Source of the DNA: Candidatus Peregrinibacteria bacterium RIFOXYB2_FULL_32_7
GTDB taxonomy: Bacteria; Patescibacteriota; Gracilibacteria; UBA1369; GWF2-33-10
Direction: 5' to 3'
DNA length: 14,037 nt
Assembly: GCA_001787465.1 (NCBI GenBank)
Contig: MFXJ01000012.1
Location: 1 to 14,037 of the forward strand
The notes beneath the pieces are model-generated. The model worked only from the letters and a program-made list of their open reading frames with translations. It searched no databases and was not told the origin of the DNA. Shown piece by piece: positions 9,103 to 14,037 of the stretch. Position 1 is the stretch's first letter, and each line of letters opens with the position of its first letter. Both the position numbers and the translations under genes were made by a program.

Positions 9103-9115
9103 ACTCATAAGTATA
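9085..9115. promoter_or_regulatory. palindromic operator over the ATPase promoter
   Basis: Arms 9085-9099 and 9101-9115 are inverted repeats of 15 bp with one mismatch (9093 against 9107) around a single central T at 9100. The octamer TATACTTA occurs directly at 9085 and 9112, with the variant TATACTCA at 9100. The site overlaps the -10 box and probable transcription start of the gene that begins at 9131. This arrangement is typical of a repressor operator, possibly autoregulatory because the ATPase family usually has a winged-helix segment. It is too far from rpsG and lacks a T-run to be a good terminator. Confidence 0.55.
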
Positions 9116-9130
9116 CTTAACGTTAAAAAT

Positions 9131-10525
9131 ATGAAATTTGTTGCTAGGGATAATGAAATTAAGGTTTTAAATAAAAAATTACGAGAAAATAACTCGAATT
9201 TTTTTGTAATTTATGGCAAAAGAAGAGTTGGAAAAACTGAACTTGTTAAACAATTTATTAAAGATAAAAATGCTATTTATTATTTAGCAGATAAAAGATC
9301 AAGTTTTGAACAATTGCGTGATTTATCAAAAGTTTTTTCTGAAACATTTAATGATAAATTGCTTTTAAAGCGTGGATTTACTGAATGGCTTGATGTTTTT
9401 GAATATTTAAAAGAAAAAAAACTTAAAAATTTTATTTTTGTAATCGATGAATATCCTTATCTTGTTGAAATAGATAAATCAATGAGTTCGGTTTTTCAAA
9501 AAGCTTGGGATGAATATTTAAAAGACACGGGAATATTTTTGATAATTTTGGGGTCAAGCATGTCTATCATGGAGTCAGAAACTTTAAACTATAAATCACC
9601 ACTTTATGGAAGAAGGACTGGACAAATTTTATTAAAAAATATGAGTTTTATGGAAAGTTGGAAATTTTTTCCAAAGATGAAGTTTGAAAGTTTTTTAAAA
9701 ATATACACTGTCACAGGAGGCATGCCTGCTTATATTATGCAATTTGATGATAAGCTTACTTTTGAACAGAATTTAAAAGAAAAAATTTTTAATAAAAGTT
9801 CTTTTTTACATAATGAAATTGAATTTATTTTAAAAGAAGAGTTTAGAGAGCCCAAAAATTACCTTTCAATTTTAAGAGCAATTGCTTTTAGTAAAACAAA
9901 ATTTAGCGAAATTGTAAGCGAAACTAATTTAGAAAAGAATATTTTATCTAAATATTTATCTGTACTTGAAAAGCTTCAAATTATAGAAAAAGAAACTCCT
10001 ATACTTGAAATAAATCCTCTTAAATCAAAACGTGGAATTTATAAAATTTCTGATAATTTCTTTAAATTTTGGTTTAAATATATTTTGCCAAATAGAAGTG
10101 AGTTAGAACTTGATAATTATCAAAATGTTATAAAAAAAATTAATCAAGATTTTAATCTTTTGGAGTCGCAAGTTTATGAAAGAGTTTGCCATGAAATAAT
10201 ATTAAATTTTCAAAAAAAATTATTTGAATTTGAAAAAATAGGAAGGTATTGGGATAGCAAAATAGAAATTGATTTAATTGCGTTTAATTCTTCATCTAAA
10301 CAGGTTTTATTTGGTGAGGCGAAATGGTCAAATCAAAAAGTGGATTCGAGTGTGTTCTTTAATTTAAAAGAAAAAGCTAAATCCATAAAATGGAATAATG
10401 ATAAAAGAAAAGAATATTTTGCACTATTTAGCAAAACTGGCTTTGATAAAAAACTAATCGAACTATCAAAAAAAGAGAATTTGACTTTGGTATGCGGTAG
10501 CAAAATTGGGCTGACTTTGGGTTAG
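9131..10525 (+). CDS. archaeal-type AAA ATPase with DUF234 C-terminus
   Basis: This is a predicted cytoplasmic P-loop ATPase of the ATPase_2/DUF234 type, common in archaea and scattered in bacteria. The function is not established. Walker A is GKRRVGKT at residues 29-36. Walker B is FVIDE at 103-107, with a sensor-like GSS at 141-143 and the family segment SPLYGRRTG at 156-164. A winged-helix-like region lies around 245-305. The DUF234 part follows, and in it IEIDLIAF (D381) and FGEAKW (E396, K398), with E350 upstream, resemble a PD-(D/E)XK nuclease core. The 464 residues match a full-length family member. The gene looks AT-richer than its ribosomal neighbours, suggesting acquisition. It has its own promoter and operator, and pieces of its 3' end are repeated downstream. 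A selfish, defence or toxin-like role is only inference. Confidence 0.85.
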   Translation: MKFVARDNEIKVLNKKLRENNSNFFVIYGKRRVGKTELVKQFIKDKNAIYYLADKRSSFEQLRDLSKVFSETFNDKLLLKRGFTEWLDVFEYLKEKKLKNFIFVIDEYPYLVEIDKSMSSVFQKAWDEYLKDTGIFLIILGSSMSIMESETLNYKSPLYGRRTGQILLKNMSFMESWKFFPKMKFESFLKIYTVTGGMPAYIMQFDDKLTFEQNLKEKIFNKSSFLHNEIEFILKEEFREPKNYLSILRAIAFSKTKFSEIVSETNLEKNILSKYLSVLEKLQIIEKETPILEINPLKSKRGIYKISDNFFKFWFKYILPNRSELELDNYQNVIKKINQDFNLLESQVYERVCHEIILNFQKKLFEFEKIGRYWDSKIEIDLIAFNSSSKQVLFGEAKWSNQKVDSSVFFNLKEKAKSIKWNNDKRKEYFALFSKTGFDKKLIELSKKENLTLVCGSKIGLTLG

Positions 10526-10554
10526 TTATTTGAGAAAATTGGGTTGACTTTAGG
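10502..10554 (+). repeat. 20-bp direct repeat at the ATPase gene end, 33-bp period
   Basis: Bases 10502-10521, coding the last residues KIGLTLG, recur at 10535-10554 with two mismatches. The period is 33 bp, so both copies are in the same frame. After the TAG stop the frame reads L-F-E-K-I-G-L-T-L-G-L-N-F before the next stop. The second copy is therefore a duplicated end of the gene, with the stop lying between the copies. Confidence 0.65.
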
Positions 10555-10677
10555 CTTAAATTTTTAATTTCTAATATTGATAAGTATTTGGAGTGGTTTG
10601 TTAACGATAAAAATTTTTAATAAAAGTGAAAGTCACAATTACAGTATTGGCATATAAAGTGTAAGCCTAACTGTCAA
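10544..10677. other. about 134-bp segment bounded by imperfect inverted repeats
   Basis: The left end reads TTGAC, one base, then TTAGGCTTA (10544-10558). The right end reads TAAGCCTAA, two bases, then GTCAA (10662-10677). These are inverted repeats of nine plus five matched bases enclosing about 100 bp of AT-rich sequence with no convincing gene. It resembles a small non-autonomous mobile element, but no target-site duplication is visible. The left repeat also overlaps the duplicated ATPase gene end, so rearrangement of that gene is an alternative origin. Confidence 0.3.
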
Positions 10678-10683
10678 GATTTA

Positions 10684-10734
10684 TAAAAATTAATCGAATT
10701 ATCAAAAAAAGAAGATTTGATTTATTATGAATAA
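10684..10734 (+). pseudogene. fragment of a second DUF234 ATPase gene end
   Basis: The frame 10687-10731 reads K-L-I-E-L-S-K-K-E-D-L-I-Y-Y-E and stops at TAA 10732-10734. Residues 440-452 of the intact ATPase read K-K-L-I-E-L-S-K-K-E-N-L-T. In DNA, 30 of 36 bases from 10453 match those from 10688. A TAA at 10684-10686 breaks the frame upstream. It is the residue of a paralogous or duplicated gene. Its last bases overlap the stop codon of the large minus-strand gene at 10725-10727. Confidence 0.6.
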
Positions 10735-13700
10735 TTCTTTAATTTAATCCAATCGTCAATACCAGGCAGTATAGTAACTTCTTTTTCTGTAGAGCGCTTA
10801 GAATCTAAATATCCATAAAAAGAAATTGAATCATTTTCTGCATCAATTATAAGAATTACACCTTCCATATAGCCTCCATCTTTTAGTTTGATTTTCACTC
10901 TTTCACCGTTAATAAAAGAACTCTTATCAGAATTTTGTGTAATAAGTTCTTCATGTGAAGTGTTGTCAATTAAAATTTCAAAAGCTTCTTTAGCTTTTTG
11001 TTTCATTTCCGAAACTGATACTTCTGTAATATGTGTCCACTCAATTACTTCTCTAAATTCTTTTTCAAATAATATAAAATCCTGCATCTTATCTAAAATA
11101 GATTGAGCATGTTCAGCTAAGATGATACCATTTTCTATAAGGATTCTTAAATTAAATTTAATATAGTTGTAATCAATTGATTTTGATTCTCCCGATAACC
11201 AACTTTTAATTGCTTCTCTAAAAAATTTACTAGCGATTCCAGTAGAGAATCTATTAGAATAAGGTAAAATATCTTCATAAGATAAGCCAAAATCATCTTT
11301 TAAATATGACATTTCTGTCATAAAATTACAAAAATATTCTTTACCAGATATAACATTATAAAATAAATCATCTGCTTTTGTTTTTATTTGAGGTAAAATA
11401 TCTCTAGAAATAATCATTTTCCATTTTTCACTCCAAATTGTATGCCAATGATGTATAGGTGTAGATGCAAGTTGATTTAAAATAGATATCCTAGATTCAT
11501 TAGTAGAAGTTTCAATTAATTCGTAAGCTAATTTAACATGTGCTACGATATATAATCGATATAATTCTGATTCCTTTTCATACATTTTATCAACATTTTT
11601 TAATGAGAAATTACTACTTTCAGAATCTTTTATTTTTTCTTTATATTCTTTTCTATATCCTTGCGTGTAATCATATAAAACTTTTGCGCCTCTTTCAGAA
11701 AGTATTTCTATTATTTGATCTGGATTCCAACCCTCTTTTAAATATGCTATTATTTCATCTTGCATTCGTGTTCTCATTTGATAGCTAATTTTTATTAAAT
11801 CTTTATAAAAAACATGTATTAATTTAAAATCAGTTGTTTTAAACATCTTATTAGCTAATTCAATTCTTTTTTCTAATTGATCTTTTATGCCTAATGATTT
11901 ATTTACTTGATGTCTATCTTCATGTGTTAAAATAGCTTTAAAGTTATTTAAATCAGATGTCGAATTATTACCTATCATAACCGAACCATTTAATTCAGGA
12001 TATTTATTTTCTAATAACGAACCAAAGGCAGCTCCTCCAGAGCGTTCTGCCTGAACTGCTTTATTTAATTCATTAAAATCAGTAATATCTTTTAACGAAT
12101 GATGACGAGCACGTACATAATCTTTCATATCCAAAAAATCAAAATAAATTGTAAAAGCTCCTCTAAACAATCTAACTTCCCCATCAGGCTTGAATCCAAA
12201 TAATTTTTCGACTAGATCTTTTGGACTAATATTTGATGTATGTTCAAGAATTGCTCTTCGTTTTTCCATTAATTCATAAATACCTTGTTTTATTTTTCGT
12301 TTGATAGATTTAGGTAATTGATCTTGAACTTCTTTTGGAAAGCAATTTGATATTATTTCATCATAACTACTATCAGGATGTTTACGAAAGAATGAATCTA
12401 TATCTTCTAAAACTTTTCCTGCAATTTGTGCTCTTTCACGAATTTTTTCATATAATTTTTGTTTTATAAGCTTGTTTTTTTCAGATCTTTTCTTGCACCT
12501 TCTAACTTCAGGTAATTTTCTAATTTCATAAATTTCATCATATAAATCAATTCTACCATATCCTTCAGTTTTTATATCTGCTTGTATTCTTACATCATCA
12601 ATTGGAGAACTTTTTTTTGCAGGAGAACTTTCTTTTATTTCTTCATATCCTAATGTAGTTAAAAAATCAGCTAATTCTTTTTTGTTAATTGTTGCTTTAG
12701 CTTGAGAATCAGATATTGTTGTTTGTTGTTCAGTTTGTCGTAGTTTTGATTCTTGCGAAGTCTCTAGCGAGTCTCTTAATTCTTCATAAAAATCTTCTGA
12801 TTTAGACCATAAATATAATCGAACTCTTGGTTTACTTGGATCAGATAACGATACATCAGTTATCTTTCCATCTTCATAAATTTCAACAGAAAAATTCGAT
12901 TTTGATTTCAAAAAATCTGTTGGAAGCATACCAATCCCATCATAACTACCATTATCGTAAACCTCATCTAAAAGAATATGGATATCAACTTGCGTTGGTT
13001 GATTTTGCTCAATAGATTTAGTTATTGATTCTAGGCTGGACGATAAACATCCTCTCAAATTCCCTCCTGTTAAAATAACATTTGCGCTTTCCCCATCTTT
13101 AATAACTTCTCCCAAAATATCTTCTCCGATTTCACCACTACGATCTGTTATCTCCTGATATTTTCCCGATTTTTCATGTTGAGAGCCATTATTTGCAACT
13201 GAAACCCCCTCTTGATAGCTTATTCTTAATAATTGACGATTTATATTTGTTGGTAAATTATCATTTACTTTCTCAAGAACGCCTACAGATTCACCTTCCG
13301 CATGAGTTTCTATTACTAACACAGGACATTCAATAGTAAGAAGTTTTTCTATACTATTTCTTTCTTCAAATATAGATAATCTAGCTTGTTTATTTCTTTC
13401 TGAAATTAATCGGTTTTCTCGATCTTGCCTTGTTGTATGTTTAATCTTATCTAAAGATGCTTTCCCTCCGTGGATATTCCTTATGAAATAATTTTCATCG
13501 TAACTACTAAGCTTGCCACTTAAAATATCGTCAATTATTTTTTGTTTTATTATTGGAGGAAATGGCCGTTGTCTTGTTCTTTTAACCCTCCCAGAAACAT
13601 ATTTTATATCAAAATCATGGTTTAACTTAAAATCTTCCAGAACAGATAGAACTCGTACTATATTTTCCTTAGAATACTTAACCTTATCTGTTTTATGTAA

Positions 13701-14012
13701 ATTTGATAATAAATTTAAGGTATTTAAATCTACATTTTTCAAATATTTTTCTCTTTCAAACGCTTTATTCCCATCATAAGACTCATTAGATCTATCTATT
13801 CTATCTTCAATAATATCTCGCTGTTTAGAAACATTTTCTCCTTGTCTTCTAGCTCTCGCCTCTATTCTGTCTTTTACTTGATCTCTAATAGCAAATAGTT
13901 TTCTGTTTGCAGGTTCAAACTTAACTGTTAAATTTAAATAATCTTTAATTGTCTCAGTAACTTTTTTCATTTTTTGTTTAATTTCCTCTCTTCTCTTCGC
14001 ATCCGCTTTCAT
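10725..14012 (-). CDS. large unknown protein with HExxH metallopeptidase-like motif
   Basis: I do not recognise a named family. Read from the ATG at 14012, the protein has 1095 residues, but the frame stays open to the window edge, so the true start may lie beyond it. Residues 1-220 are charged and mostly helical. Residues 228-360 look alpha/beta: strand LVIETH (H237), strand VILTGGNLRGCL (C322) and strand IHILLDEVYD (D349). A Ser/Gln-rich linker lies near 415-440 and charged helices run to about 600. Residues 600-800 hold ILTHEDRH (H697, E698, H701) and DEIIAY (E753), the layout of a zinc metallopeptidase with a glutamate as third ligand. Helices follow, and about 1033-1092 is beta-rich and SH3-like in feel. 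No signal peptide or membrane segment is visible. It converges on the ATPase gene, with about 200 bp of debris between them. Peptidase activity is inference. Confidence 0.8.
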   Translation of the reverse strand: MKADAKRREEIKQKMKKVTETIKDYLNLTVKFEPANRKLFAIRDQVKDRIEARARRQGENVSKQRDIIEDRIDRSNESYDGNKAFEREKYLKNVDLNTLNLLSNLHKTDKVKYSKENIVRVLSVLEDFKLNHDFDIKYVSGRVKRTRQRPFPPIIKQKIIDDILSGKLSSYDENYFIRNIHGGKASLDKIKHTTRQDRENRLISERNKQARLSIFEERNSIEKLLTIECPVLVIETHAEGESVGVLEKVNDNLPTNINRQLLRISYQEGVSVANNGSQHEKSGKYQEITDRSGEIGEDILGEVIKDGESANVILTGGNLRGCLSSSLESITKSIEQNQPTQVDIHILLDEVYDNGSYDGIGMLPTDFLKSKSNFSVEIYEDGKITDVSLSDPSKPRVRLYLWSKSEDFYEELRDSLETSQESKLRQTEQQTTISDSQAKATINKKELADFLTTLGYEEIKESSPAKKSSPIDDVRIQADIKTEGYGRIDLYDEIYEIRKLPEVRRCKKRSEKNKLIKQKLYEKIRERAQIAGKVLEDIDSFFRKHPDSSYDEIISNCFPKEVQDQLPKSIKRKIKQGIYELMEKRRAILEHTSNISPKDLVEKLFGFKPDGEVRLFRGAFTIYFDFLDMKDYVRARHHSLKDITDFNELNKAVQAERSGGAAFGSLLENKYPELNGSVMIGNNSTSDLNNFKAILTHEDRHQVNKSLGIKDQLEKRIELANKMFKTTDFKLIHVFYKDLIKISYQMRTRMQDEIIAYLKEGWNPDQIIEILSERGAKVLYDYTQGYRKEYKEKIKDSESSNFSLKNVDKMYEKESELYRLYIVAHVKLAYELIETSTNESRISILNQLASTPIHHWHTIWSEKWKMIISRDILPQIKTKADDLFYNVISGKEYFCNFMTEMSYLKDDFGLSYEDILPYSNRFSTGIASKFFREAIKSWLSGESKSIDYNYIKFNLRILIENGIILAEHAQSILDKMQDFILFEKEFREVIEWTHITEVSVSEMKQKAKEAFEILIDNTSHEELITQNSDKSSFINGERVKIKLKDGGYMEGVILIIDAENDSISFYGYLDSKRSTEKEVTILPGIDDWIKLKNYS

Positions 14013-14037
14013 GAATCCAATACCTAAATTCTTTGCA

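Noticed and set aside
10626..10636. GTGA-AAG-TCAC hairpin between the convergent genes
   Set aside because: Only four pairs with a three-base loop and no T-run follow; too weak to call a terminator.
1..14037. CRISPR array, tRNA or rRNA gene, insertion-sequence transposase
   Set aside because: No regularly spaced repeats, no tRNA-like TTCRANY arm with acceptor stem, and no transposase-like open frame were seen on either strand.

Overview
This is an AT-rich bacterial window with the standard genetic code: the long genes contain no in-frame TGA, and glycine is written GGN. The core is an rpoB-rpoC-rpsL-rpsG cluster whose proteins are clearly bacterial but noticeably divergent. AT-only spacers carry a recurring AAAATTTAAAATT-type motif, start codons lack Shine-Dalgarno (SD) sequences, and a very large unknown protein sits next to a single-gene accessory ATPase. 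Together these suggest a member of the Candidate Phyla Radiation (Patescibacteria). That placement is inference from style and gene content; no rRNA is present to confirm it.

Layout. Bases 1-212 are non-coding and hold an AT-only palindrome, a good sigma70-type promoter (TTGACT-17-TAAAAT) and a leader with a small hairpin before rpoB. Bases 213-8841 encode RNA polymerase beta and beta', then ribosomal proteins S12 and S7, all on the plus strand with short AT-rich gaps. This looks like one transcription unit for the transcription and translation machinery, possibly with a weak internal promoter before rpsL. The elongation-factor genes that often follow rpsG are absent here.

Bases 8842-10724 are accessory. 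Directly after rpsG lies a decayed 3' end of a DUF4143-type ATPase gene (61 codons, no start). An intact archaeal-type ATPase gene (ATPase_2 plus DUF234, with a PD-(D/E)XK-like C-terminus) follows. It has its own promoter, whose -10 box is buried in a 15-bp inverted repeat, a probable operator. After it come broken copies of the same gene's tail and a pair of inverted repeats about 100 bp apart. The area looks like a repeatedly used landing site where such ATPase genes arrive, duplicate and decay.

Bases 10725-14012, on the minus strand, hold one huge gene (at least 1095 codons) that converges on the ATPase gene. I do not recognise it as a named family. It has an HExxH motif (HEDRH, residues 697-701) with a plausible third ligand in DEIIAY (752-757), so it may be a zinc metallopeptidase. 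It also has an N-terminal alpha/beta segment with a possible Cys/His centre and a small beta-rich C-terminus. Its reading frame stays open to the window edge, so the true start may lie outside.

The most interesting points are the large two-centre candidate hydrolase, the palindromic operator over the ATPase promoter, the gene-tail debris, and changes at usually invariant residues near the RNA polymerase active centre.
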